From assembly GCA_044360075.1 (NCBI GenBank), contig JBIKLA010000007.1, positions 1 through 64,000 of the forward strand: a stretch of 64,000 nt of DNA, given 5' to 3'. A model generated the notes under the pieces. It saw only the letters and a program-made list of their open reading frames with translations, was not told where the DNA came from and did not search any database. Below are positions 1 through 7,665 of this stretch, piece after piece. Position 1 is the first letter of the stretch, and each line of letters starts with the position of its first letter. Made by a program: the position numbers and the translations under genes. The DNA is from OMII01 sp947467385. Lineage in GTDB: Bacteria; Bdellovibrionota_C; UBA2361; OMII01.

Positions 1-70
1 CAGCAGAGCTACTCACAAGTTGCACCACGATAACCCAGAGGGGCGGCCAAAAAAGCATAGGGTTGATCGA

Positions 71-81
71 TGGGTTATAAT
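71..81 (+). promoter_or_regulatory. Promoter-like -10 box
   Basis: A perfect TATAAT lies at 76-81, just before a 570-base stretch without a convincing gene. No good -35 hexamer is seen 16-18 bases upstream, so this would be a weak or extended-type promoter. It is listed because it could drive a noncoding transcript beginning near 88. Sequence match only. Confidence 0.3.
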
Positions 82-83
82 CC

Positions 84-650
84 TTGCTTAAGGACCGTGA
101 AATAATAGCGTCGAGTACTCGCTCGATCGAGAGACGACAAGCCCCGGCGCCATTGGTGAATTTCAGGGAGGAGACAGCGTGCGGGGCTGGGAACACAGCG
201 AGTAGCCACCTAGCACGTAAGGCCACAATAAAAAGACGAGCAAGCGAGTATTCTATCTCTATTGGTAACGGGGACCTGAGAAACGAAGGCCAGAAGACTT
301 GAAGCGAACGCCTCAAACGTGCGACTGAGAACTGGAATCATAGACCTCATACAAAAGTGATAAGTGGCTACAGGTGCAGATGTAGAATGGGGCCTAGAAT
401 AGGGGTAGCGCTTCCCTCACAAGGAGGTGTTTCTTCAGGGGAGGCGAGAAAGCGGCCACACAGAGAGGCTTTTTACCGGATTTCATTGATGGGGACTGCT
501 GCCGCTCAAAAGGTGTTACGAAAGAGGGGGTCGCTCTGCGTGCCATTTTATTGGGAGGGCAGAGAGAAGTCACCGTGAGACATGAGTTTTAGGGCAGCTA
601 ACTGTTGGCCGGCCGTATTTCCCCGGGTCTTCGCATTGCCTTTCCCCGCC
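84..650. other. Gene-free segment, possible noncoding RNA
   Basis: No reading frame here has a plausible ribosome-binding site, protein-like composition or recognisable motif; the two open frames (84-302 and 357-578, plus strand) look like chance openings. The plus strand is strongly purine-rich from about 160 to 580. A short complementary pair, AGCCCCG near 139 and CGGGGCT near 181, could form a stem. I looked for conserved cores of tmRNA, RNase P RNA, SRP RNA and 6S RNA and found none. It may be an unrecognised structured RNA or simply spacer DNA. Confidence 0.3.
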
Positions 651-651
651 C

Positions 652-1143
652 ATGCGCTATAAATTCGCAATGCATATGAGGAACCTATTCGTCATTTTCT
701 CAGTGGCTCTCGGCGTGGCGGGCTGTGGCAGCGACGCCCCAACTTTCGCCGGCGTTTGGGATGGTTCCTTTACGACACTCGACAATGGCTGCCCATTTTC
801 GGTCATTTCAGACATCAACCCCCTCTTTCCGATGACCGTTACCGTTGACGAGAACGATGTGTTTAAGGTTGTTACGGTGGACGGGAACGTTGCGACCGGC
901 GGCCAGGGGGATGGGGAAACGATCAGCTTCCTCGCCACCTTCCAGAAATTCGATAGGTATGGCTCTATTTCCCCGTACACGTGCGACTCGACTGAGACGC
1001 AGGTGGGGTATCTCACACAGGGCAGTTCAAAGGCTGAGGTGACCATCACCTCATACTTCAACAACTGCAACACGCCGGACTCGACCAGTGAGGCGATAAG
1101 CTGCGCGGCGATCTACTACGGCATGGCCGATCTCGTCGGCTAG
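652..1143 (+). CDS. Putative lipoprotein, unknown function
   Basis: The N-terminus has a typical lipoprotein signal: a short basic start, a hydrophobic run and a lipobox ending VAGC, so the mature protein would be lipid-anchored at a cysteine and probably face the periplasm. The mature part is about 140 residues, rich in Thr, Ser, Asp and Gly, with several cysteines that could form disulfides; the opening FAGVWDG suggests a small beta-sheet fold. In-frame ATGs at 652, 670 and 676 compete and none has a clear Shine-Dalgarno; 676 gives the most compact signal peptide. No family recognised. Coding is inferred from the signal and composition. Confidence 0.6.
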   Translation: MRYKFAMHMRNLFVIFSVALGVAGCGSDAPTFAGVWDGSFTTLDNGCPFSVISDINPLFPMTVTVDENDVFKVVTVDGNVATGGQGDGETISFLATFQKFDRYGSISPYTCDSTETQVGYLTQGSSKAEVTITSYFNNCNTPDSTSEAISCAAIYYGMADLVG

Positions 1144-1357
1144 GTATTGTTCTTGGGCAGTAAGGTGGTGCGGGCTTTTGCGTTCTCGCTCGAACCTGAT
1201 TTTCTGATACCAACCAGCTCTCACTTCGCCGACCAGCGGTAACGCGTTGTGGTGCTCGTCATGGCTTGCCTGCCAGGAGAGCCTCGTCATGCAGAGCTTC
1301 CTGTGCCTGAGATTACATGACACAATTGGCTGGTCGATTTCGAAGGGAGAGTTCCTC

Positions 1358-1825
1358 ATGAAAACAAAGATCGTTGCACTCCTTGTGGCCGCCGTTGTGG
1401 CCTCTCCGCGCTGTTTTGCGCAAGATGCAGACGTAGATGGCGACGATACTCTCGCGCCACAGCGCCAGGATGCGCCGGATGACAGCAATAATCCGGGCGA
1501 TGCTGATGACGATGATGACAATGAGCTCACGCCCGAGCAGAAGGAAGAGGACGCGGAACAGTTCAAGGAGTTCAACACCGCGGCCAACGAGGCGGCCGAG
1601 GATGGCGACTGGCAGAGGGCGATTGATCTCTGGCAGCAAGCTATCCCGTACGATCACACGCCGTACGCCGGCTGCCAGGGAGCGCTTCAGCAGGTCTACA
1701 TACGGGTTGCGCGGCACGTCATAGATATGATTCAGCGTGGGGATCTAGATCAGGACGGCTCCGTGAGCTGGTTCAAGGCTCGGGTGACTAATATCTGGGG
1801 CAATACGCCCTGCAATACGCCGTAG
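1358..1825 (+). CDS. Exported acidic protein, unknown function
   Basis: Start at ATG 1358, preceded by GGGAGA at a good distance; the frame is open further upstream (from 1247) but that part is not protein-like. Residues 1-22 form a signal peptide ending near CFAQ. The next 40 residues are extremely acidic, with runs of Asp such as DADDDDDNE, followed by a helical part (around residues 55-110) with the pattern AANEAAEDGDWQRAIDLWQQAI, which resembles one TPR helix pair. The Asp-rich segment could bind calcium or act as a flexible linker; that is inference. It follows the upstream lipoprotein gene on the same strand, about 215 bases apart. No family recognised. Confidence 0.65.
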   Translation: MKTKIVALLVAAVVASPRCFAQDADVDGDDTLAPQRQDAPDDSNNPGDADDDDDNELTPEQKEEDAEQFKEFNTAANEAAEDGDWQRAIDLWQQAIPYDHTPYAGCQGALQQVYIRVARHVIDMIQRGDLDQDGSVSWFKARVTNIWGNTPCNTP

Positions 1826-1884
1826 CCCTGCGCGACACGCCGGACGCGATACCTTTGCATTAGGTGTGTAGGCTGAAGGGGTAG

Positions 1885-1958
1885 GGAAGGCCAGCGTGCT
1901 TCTTCGTCTAACAGGTAAAACCTCTTAAACAGAAAGAGGCAACGCTGAGTGGCCTTCC
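1885..1958. repeat. Long imperfect stem-loop between convergent genes
   Basis: GGAAGGCCAGCGT (1885-1897) is complementary to ACGCTGAGTGGCCTTCC (1942-1958) except for a four-base bulge; a second small hairpin CCTCTT/AAGAGG (1921-1938) sits in the loop. It lies between the plus gene ending at 1825 and the minus gene ending at 2003, so it may end transcription from both sides, although there is no long T-run. Confidence 0.5.
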
Positions 1959-2002
1959 GAGTTGGTACAGGGTGCGACCGATGCCTGGGATTGCAGTAGT
2001 GC

Positions 2003-2530
2003 TTATCCGGCAAGCAGTCGCTTTACGGCCAACGGCAGTTGCGTTTCTATCGAGTCACGACTCGCCACCTCGCGCGCGCCCTCAACTATAAAGTCGGGGA
2101 GTGGCGAAATGACCGCAGCCGGAATCTTTTGGGGACCGAAGCAGGTTTTGGCGAGTATCGCTCGCGCGGCACCCTCGCCTACATTCCAGTCGATGATGAC
2201 AGCACGGGGGCAGTCAGTCTCCCAAGAGAATCCTGCCTCGAAGAGAGACAGGCACCTGATTGGCGCATCCCCAATTGAAAGCTTTTGGGCGGCCGAGCAC
2301 AGGTCGCTGTCGTTTGATACGAGGATGATAGGCGACGTGCCTGTCGGAAGCCGATCCATGGGGATCGCGTACCGAATCATGAAGTCACGAAGATCCTTCT
2401 CCTCAATCCTGCGAAAGCGCGACCCGGGCACTCTCCACGCCTTGAGCAATCCCCTGTCGACTAACTTAATGATCGACTGGGTTGACGTGTACGTGATGTA
2501 TCCCGCCTCGCCGGTGGAAAAAACGGCCAT
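2003..2530 (-). CDS. Helix-turn-helix protein with receiver-like domain
   Basis: The first 55 residues carry an excisionase/MerR-type winged helix-turn-helix signature: YTSTQSIIKLVDRGLLKAWRVPGSRFRRI followed by an acidic helix. The remaining 115 residues have the alternating beta-alpha pattern of a receiver-like domain (PIILVSNDSDL, then PRAVIIDWNVGEG, then PAAVISPLPD), but without clear acidic-pocket and lysine positions, so it may not be phosphorylated. The start at 2530 is fixed by AAGGAG eight bases upstream. It probably binds DNA as a regulator; targets are unknown. The C-terminal assignment is inference from pattern only. Confidence 0.7.
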   Translation of the reverse strand: MAVFSTGEAGYITYTSTQSIIKLVDRGLLKAWRVPGSRFRRIEEKDLRDFMIRYAIPMDRLPTGTSPIILVSNDSDLCSAAQKLSIGDAPIRCLSLFEAGFSWETDCPRAVIIDWNVGEGAARAILAKTCFGPQKIPAAVISPLPDFIVEGAREVASRDSIETQLPLAVKRLLAG

Positions 2531-2749
2531 ATGGGCTCTCCTTCTGTAGGGTAACAAAACCTATGTCGAAGCACGCTGCGCTTCCCGAGGGCTGCGGCTG
2601 GCCGCCAGCGCCGAGGAAGGGCAGTTGCATGCTTTGCCCGAGCCAGGAGTGAGAAAGATCGAAGGGTGCAACGCCGCGCGAGGCCCAGCACACCAGTCGT
2701 TGGAGGATATCTGACACGCGAGGGCGAAAAGCAACAAGATTTTGCCGTC

Positions 2750-3331
2750 TCAGCCATTTTCAGCGCGGCCGAGGCCTGAAGCCACGTCCCGCACGAGCAC
2801 GCAGCCATCGGCTATCTGGCAGCCGTTGAATGAGGAATTCGGACCCGTTGTATCGAGACGAACAAGCTCGCAATCCCGGTAAGTGGGCCGTATGTATGCC
2901 GCTAGGGAGGGACGATTCGTTTGGGCCCCACCCGAAACTGCCTCGTTCGGGATGACGATCTTTGTGACTCCCTGGGCCTGCGCGTATGGAACAACCACGT
3001 CATCTATAAAGCGCTCAAAGAAGCTGTCAGGCTTAAGGTCCGTGATGAAATTCTGGGTTGGGTTAAGGCACCGCACCACGAAGGTGTTACTGCCTGCAGT
3101 GGAATTTGTTGTGATGTTGTGACGAGCCCGCTGTGCAACAGGGATGAGTTGCTCACCCCGCGGGTGCGGAGGCTGGTTGACGCGCAGCTTCAGCGCGAGA
3201 TCCCCTTTATATTGAAGCTGAGGCTTGAGAGGGCCTTAGTGGGCGAAAGCCTGCCTGACTAGCACCGACAGTCGTGCCGAGACCAGCAACAGCGGCTTTT
3301 TGTGGGCTGGCTGCAGCGGCGCGCTACTCAC
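2750..3331 (-). pseudogene. Hypothetical gene broken by one in-frame stop
   Basis: A GTG at 3331 preceded by AGGAAA at normal spacing opens a 31-codon frame (MSSAPLQPAHKKPLLLV...) that ends at TAA 3238-3236. The same frame then continues without another stop to TGA at 2752-2750, 161 more codons of convincing protein composition (for example FIDDVVVPYAQAQGVTKIVIP and a Cys-containing C-terminal part). After the TAA the only conventional start is a GTG at 3079, which would drop about 50 plausible residues. It could be a recent pseudogene, a base-calling error, or stop readthrough. It is divergent from the gene at 3479. No family recognised. Confidence 0.5.
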
Positions 3332-3478
3332 GGAATTTCCTATATGCGGGGCTTTAAAAAGGGACCGAGGCAAGGCCTAACTACTGCATCTTGCTACTGA
3401 TTGGCTCGCTACCCCTTTTCTTCGGTCCAACCCACGTTCCTGCGCATCAAAAGCGGTGACTACAGCCGCGGGGTTTGC

Positions 3479-4492
3479 ATGAATTCTCTTAATCTTTTTA
3501 GGACGGTTAGACGGAGAAAGATGATTGGAGTTGCGCTGCTTGGCGTGTGCGCAGTCGCATCGACCTTGTGGCGAGCCGGGCTGCTCCATGCGGATGAGCA
3601 GCGCGCATCACTGCGGCTCCCGTCAATGTCTCTCTCTGGCCCCGGCAGCGAAAAGAGCCGTGCCGCCATCCAGCGCCGCATGTCGCGGCTTCAGAAAGCA
3701 GCGAGGAGAAATGGCATCATAATGCCTGAGACGGGCGAGGTCTTTGCGCGCACCCGCCAAGAAGCTGAGCGAAAGATCATCCTTGAGCTAGTAAAGCAAA
3801 GCGGAGAGATAATCCCCGTACCGGAGCCGAGTGTTGCGTCGCTTGGCTTGTGCGAGCAGGCAATCAAGAGGGAGGAGATGCCGCAGGTGCGCGCCGCTCT
3901 TCAGCAGCATGGAGAGATAACTCCGACTCTCCGCATCGAATGGGATGACTCGCTTGACGAGAAGGCTGGGCATGCAGCGCTCCAGAAGGCACTGGGCCGT
4001 TCGCGATACATCGAGGTGGCCCGCCAGTGCGATGGCATGCGGCAGCAAGAGATCAAGCAAGAGACAGAGGCAGCTCTTAATATATTGAGCGCGCACCTTG
4101 GAATCTCGGCAGAGATGACCGACAAGGTTCGCCTGCTGGCCGAGAAGCGCAACCAGGAGCGGGATCCACTCGATCCGGATCGCGCCCCTTTGCTCAAGGA
4201 GATCGGAAAGCTGATGGGACAACCGGAGCTTTCTCGCGAGCAGGAGGCGGCCTTCGCGCGGCGCTACAGCGCAACGGAGGAGCGCTACGCCCGCCAGTTC
4301 AAGGACCTGCTTGGGCCGCAGCTCTGGAAGCGCTACGAGGCCGATATTCTCGGGGCTTCCGGCACGTCGGTCGACGATCTTGACTGGATACAGTGGGTGC
4401 TGTTCCGCGCCCCAGCTGATCAGGCACAGACCGCTACGGAAGTGGCGGCGTCGCAGCGGGTTCACCTCATCCCCAACAAAGTAGAGCGTTGA
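3479..4492 (+). CDS. Hypothetical exported or membrane-anchored protein
   Basis: A basic N-terminus (FRTVRRRK) is followed by one hydrophobic segment, MIGVALLGVCAVASTLW, then a long charged, mostly helical domain of about 290 residues with many Glu, Arg, Gln and Lys. An alternative start at ATG 3521 has a better Shine-Dalgarno (CGGAG) and would give a classical short signal peptide; the start is therefore uncertain. Helical stretches such as the region around residues 195-280 could form coiled coil. No family or catalytic motif recognised. It stands alone on the plus strand, divergent from the broken gene upstream, and is followed directly by an inverted repeat. Confidence 0.65.
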   Translation: MNSLNLFRTVRRRKMIGVALLGVCAVASTLWRAGLLHADEQRASLRLPSMSLSGPGSEKSRAAIQRRMSRLQKAARRNGIIMPETGEVFARTRQEAERKIILELVKQSGEIIPVPEPSVASLGLCEQAIKREEMPQVRAALQQHGEITPTLRIEWDDSLDEKAGHAALQKALGRSRYIEVARQCDGMRQQEIKQETEAALNILSAHLGISAEMTDKVRLLAEKRNQERDPLDPDRAPLLKEIGKLMGQPELSREQEAAFARRYSATEERYARQFKDLLGPQLWKRYEADILGASGTSVDDLDWIQWVLFRAPADQAQTATEVAASQRVHLIPNKVER

Positions 4493-4548
4493 GCCCCCTC
4501 ACAGGTCGCTTTCCGCCGCATATTTGTCCTCGTCGCCTTGAGGGGGGC
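4493..4548. repeat. Inverted repeat directly after a stop codon
   Basis: GCCCCCTCA (4493-4501) begins immediately after the stop codon of the upstream gene and is complementary to TGAGGGGGGC (4539-4548) with one extra G. The loop is 37 bases and no T-run follows. It probably protects or ends the mRNA, but Rho-independent termination is not evident. Confidence 0.4.
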
Positions 4549-4595
4549 AGTGGTAGGATAGCCGCTTAGGCGAACTGTCTTTGGTTGAGGTCTTC

Positions 4596-6113
4596 ATGCG
4601 TGACATCCTTTCAGCTTTAGGTCTTCAGGACAGCTCTCCCGGCGCATTCGGCAAGTCAACGATAAGCAGCTCTTCGGGCAGGGAGGTGCGCGTGGTTTCG
4701 CCGGCCAACGGCGCAGAGCTGGGGCGGGTCGCCGTCGCAGATGGAGCGGCCTACGACCGGGTCGTCTCGGACGCGCTTGAGGTGTTTAAGGAGTGGCGCA
4801 AGGTTCCGGCACCAGAGCGGGGGGAGCTTGTGCGCAAGGTGGGGCTAGCGCTGCGCGACTCCAAGCAGCAGCTGGGAAGGCTCGTGTCTGCTGAAGCCGG
4901 GAAGATCTTGTCGGAGGGGGAGGGCGAGATTCAGGAGGCGATTGACATCGCTGACTTCGCCGTCGGGCTCTCTCGGCAGTTATACGGCAAGACGATGCAC
5001 TCTGAGCGGCGCAACCATCGCATGTACGAGCAGTGGCATCCGCTCGGGATCGTCGGGGTCATAACGGCCTTTAACTTCCCGGCGGCTGTGTGGGCTTGGA
5101 ACGCTATGATCGCCGCCGTCTGTGGCGATGTTGTTGTATGGAAGCCATCGGAACTCACTCCGCTGACCGCGGTCGCGGTCAACTCAATCTGCCGGCAGGT
5201 CGCCAAGCAGAGCGGTTTTGAGGGGATCTTTTCGCTTGTCGTCGGAGATGGGCCCGAGCTTGGCCAGAAGCTCGCCGCGGATGCGCGCGTTCCGTGCATT
5301 TCGGCCACCGGGTCCTGTCGCATGGGGAAGGCGGTTGCAAAAACGGTTGCGGAGCGGCTCGGACGCTGCATTCTTGAGCTCGGCGGCAATAACGCAACGA
5401 TTGTGATGCCGGATGCCGACATGAAGCTGGTGACCTCAGGGGTGCTCTTTGGCGCGGTCGGAACAGCAGGGCAGCGCTGCACGTCGATACGGCGTGCTCT
5501 TGTGCATGAGAGCGTGATGGATCAGTTTCTTGAGAAGCTTGTGGCTGCCTACAAGCAGGTTCGGATTGGGGATCCGCTGGTGAAAGGGACTCTCATGGGG
5601 CCTCTCATCCATGCGGGTGCTGTCGATAGCTACCGCGCGGCGGTTGAGCGGGTTTCGAAAGAGGGGGGACAGGTAGCCTATGGCGGAAAAGTGCTGGCTG
5701 GAATGCCGTCCCCCTTGTACGTCGAGCCCACCATCGTTAAGGCGCACGAGGGCATGCAGCTTCTCAAGGAGGAGACCTTCGCGCCGATCCTCTATGTGGT
5801 TCCGATTCGAGACGTGGAGCACGGCATCGAGATCAACAATAGTGTCTCGCAGGGCCTGAGCTCTTCAATCTTCAGCCGCAATATGCAGAGCGTCGAGGGT
5901 TTTCTCTCGGCAGCCGGAAGCGACTGCGGCATCGCAAACGTTAATATGGGAACCTCCGGCGCTGAGATCGGGGGTGCTTTCGGTGGCGAGAAGGAGACCG
6001 GTGGGGGGCGAGAGGCGGGCTCAGATTCGTGGAAGCAGTATATGCGCCGACAGACCTGCGCCATCAACTACGGGGACGATCTGCCGCTCGCGCAAGGGGT
6101 CGTTTTCTCTTAG
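4596..6113 (+). CDS. ALDH7-type aldehyde dehydrogenase
   Basis: NAD(P)-dependent aldehyde dehydrogenase of 505 residues, full length for the family. The catalytic pair is visible: Glu261 in LELGGNNA and Cys295 in GQRCTS. The C-terminal signature FGGEKETGGGREAGSDSWKQYMRRQT is characteristic of the antiquitin/ALDH7 subfamily, whose known members oxidise alpha-aminoadipate semialdehyde (in equilibrium with piperideine-6-carboxylate) in lysine breakdown. The assignment to this subfamily is strong; the substrate is inferred. ATG 4596 is chosen because GAGG lies at suitable distance and the family begins about here. No lysine-catabolism partner lies next to it; tRNA-Leu and a leucine-dehydrogenase-like gene follow. 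Confidence 0.93.
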   Translation: MRDILSALGLQDSSPGAFGKSTISSSSGREVRVVSPANGAELGRVAVADGAAYDRVVSDALEVFKEWRKVPAPERGELVRKVGLALRDSKQQLGRLVSAEAGKILSEGEGEIQEAIDIADFAVGLSRQLYGKTMHSERRNHRMYEQWHPLGIVGVITAFNFPAAVWAWNAMIAAVCGDVVVWKPSELTPLTAVAVNSICRQVAKQSGFEGIFSLVVGDGPELGQKLAADARVPCISATGSCRMGKAVAKTVAERLGRCILELGGNNATIVMPDADMKLVTSGVLFGAVGTAGQRCTSIRRALVHESVMDQFLEKLVAAYKQVRIGDPLVKGTLMGPLIHAGAVDSYRAAVERVSKEGGQVAYGGKVLAGMPSPLYVEPTIVKAHEGMQLLKEETFAPILYVVPIRDVEHGIEINNSVSQGLSSSIFSRNMQSVEGFLSAAGSDCGIANVNMGTSGAEIGGAFGGEKETGGGREAGSDSWKQYMRRQTCAINYGDDLPLAQGVVFS

Positions 6114-6184
6114 TTTCAGGGGCTGTTCTCGTCGGGTTTCAATCCCCTGCGGGGTGTGTTAATACCTCCAGAAGCACTGTTTCT

Positions 6185-6268
6185 GCCCTGGTGCTGGAAT
6201 TGGTAGACAGGCATGATTCAGGGTCATGTGTCCGCAAGGGTGTGGAGGTTCAAGTCCTCTCCAGGGCA
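6185..6268 (+). tRNA. tRNA-Leu (anticodon CAG)
   Basis: Class II tRNA with a complete cloverleaf: acceptor stem GCCCTGG (6185-6191) with CCAGGGC (6261-6267), discriminator A 6268, D-loop containing TTGGTAGAC, anticodon stem CATGA/TCATG with loop TTCAGGG giving anticodon CAG at 6219-6221 (reads CUG), a long variable arm built on TCCGCAAGGG, and T-loop TTCAAGT. The 3' CCA is not encoded, so it must be added by CCA-adding enzyme. Confidence 0.96.
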
Positions 6269-6358
6269 TTACACGTACGCAGCTAATTAATCCGTTTTTC
6301 CAGATGGTTAGCGTGGTTTTTTGGTTCGGGAGACGGGCGCTGCCACTTGGGAATCGCT

Positions 6359-6505
6359 ATGAAATTTAAAGCTCTTTTGTCCCTTCTCGTTTGTGCCTCA
6401 TTGTTGGTGCTGGGAGCAGCCGGCTGTAAGCGCCGTGAGCAGGCCTATGCGGGGATTCCCGAGGCGCAGGCGACCGGCACGGTTGACCCGAACGCCCGGT
6501 ACTAG
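6359..6505 (+). CDS. Small lipoprotein, 48 residues
   Basis: A short open frame starting at ATG 6359 encodes a basic start (MKFK), a hydrophobic run LLSLLVCASLLVLGA and a lipobox AAGC at residues 20-23, followed by a 25-residue mature tail KRREQAYAGIPEAQATG and a short C-terminal end. Such miniature lipoproteins resemble entericidin-like or other small envelope peptides, but no specific family is recognised. It lies between tRNA-Leu and the leucine-dehydrogenase-like gene on the same strand. Easily missed because of its length; support is the near-ideal lipoprotein signal. Confidence 0.65.
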   Translation: MKFKALLSLLVCASLLVLGAAGCKRREQAYAGIPEAQATGTVDPNARY

Positions 6506-6588
6506 CCATTAGGTCTGCGACGACCGCTTCTTCTTTTTTTGTTGCATTTGACCCCGCTTGGAAGGGGCCATTCGGCTGAAGAATCTGT

Positions 6589-7665
6589 ATGACCAAGTCC
6601 ATTCTCGAAGCCTGTGCTGCCCGTGGTCACGAGCAGGTAGCTTTTTTCAGCTACCCCGATGTAGGCCTTAAAGCGATCGTTGCGATCCACGACACGACTC
6701 TTGGGCCCGCCCTTGGTGGATGCCGCATGCGGCTGTATCCGAGCGAGGCACTGGCTATTGAGGATGTGATGCGCCTTGCGGAGGGCATGACGTATAAGAG
6801 CGCTCTCGCGGGGCTTCCGCTCGGCGGAGGAAAAGCGATCCTCATGGCTGACCCAGAGATGATAGAGGGCAGGGAGCAGCTGTTCAAGAAGTTCGGCGAA
6901 TGCCTCAACGCGCTGGCAGGGAGGTACATCTCCGCCGAGGACATGGGAACATCGGTGCGGGACATCATGTGGGTCAAGGAGACCTCGTCGTTCGTTGTTG
7001 GCACCGACACCAAGAATGGTGGCGCGGGAGATCCATCGCCGTGGACAGCTCTCGGTGTCTTTCAGGCGATGCGAGCGGCAGTTGCGCAACTGCATGGTGG
7101 GGAGCGGAGCCTTAAGGGTAAGCGCGTTGCTGTGCAGGGAGTGGGGCACGTGGGGATGCACCTCGTCGAGCTCCTCGCAAAGGAGGGCGCCCTTATCACC
7201 GTCAGCGATCCGCATGAGGAGACGCTGCGCCTCGCCTCCAGTAAGTATGGGGCAGCCGTGGTCCCGGTCGATGCCATTTACGACGTGCCCTGCGACATCT
7301 TCTCGCCGTGCGCGATTGGCCAGACCATCAATGCAAACTCTATTCCCCGCTTGTCGTGCTCAATTGTGGCGGGCGCTGCAAACAACCAGCTACCGGACTC
7401 CTCGGTGTACCGGCTGCTTGAGTCCAAGAATATCATTTACTGCCCCGATTTTGCGATCAACTCGGGCGGAGTAATCTGCGTGAGCGTCGAAGTTGCTGGA
7501 GGTGGGCTGGGAGTTCCGTGGATACAGAAGCATGTAGAGGGCATCTTCGACACCACCACAAAAGTGCTTGAGGAATCCAAGCGGCGTGGACGCTTCGCTG
7601 AGGAAGTGGCGATTGAGCTTGCGAAGGAGCGAATCGCGGCGAGCAAGAGCCGAAAGAGGCCGTGA
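6589..7665 (+). CDS. Leucine-dehydrogenase-like Glu/Leu/Phe/Val dehydrogenase
   Basis: NAD-dependent amino-acid dehydrogenase that converts branched-chain (or aromatic) L-amino acids to 2-oxo acids and ammonia, or the reverse. The family core GLKAIVAIHDTTLGPALGG is present, and the two catalytic lysines appear as Lys70 (MTYKSALAG) and Lys82 (PLGGGKA). A Rossmann GVGHVG motif follows near residue 182. At 358 residues it matches leucine dehydrogenase length. Specificity between Leu, Val and Phe cannot be read. Its stop overlaps the GTG of uvrB by four bases (GTGA), so the two are probably translated together. Confidence 0.9.
   Translation: MTKSILEACAARGHEQVAFFSYPDVGLKAIVAIHDTTLGPALGGCRMRLYPSEALAIEDVMRLAEGMTYKSALAGLPLGGGKAILMADPEMIEGREQLFKKFGECLNALAGRYISAEDMGTSVRDIMWVKETSSFVVGTDTKNGGAGDPSPWTALGVFQAMRAAVAQLHGGERSLKGKRVAVQGVGHVGMHLVELLAKEGALITVSDPHEETLRLASSKYGAAVVPVDAIYDVPCDIFSPCAIGQTINANSIPRLSCSIVAGAANNQLPDSSVYRLLESKNIIYCPDFAINSGGVICVSVEVAGGGLGVPWIQKHVEGIFDTTTKVLEESKRRGRFAEEVAIELAKERIAASKSRKRP

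Noticed and set aside
84..578. Open frames 84-302 and 357-578 on the plus strand
   Set aside because: No ribosome-binding site, composition not protein-like, no motif; more likely noncoding.
1..600. tmRNA, RNase P RNA, SRP RNA or 6S RNA in the gene-free start
   Set aside because: None of the conserved core sequences of these RNAs was found on either strand.
1962..2549. 195-codon plus-strand frame opposite the helix-turn-helix gene
   Set aside because: It mirrors the minus-strand gene, which has a clear DNA-binding motif and Shine-Dalgarno; the plus frame has neither.
2883..3262. Two plus-strand frames overlapping the interrupted minus-strand gene
   Set aside because: Composition is weaker than that of the minus frame and no start signal is visible.
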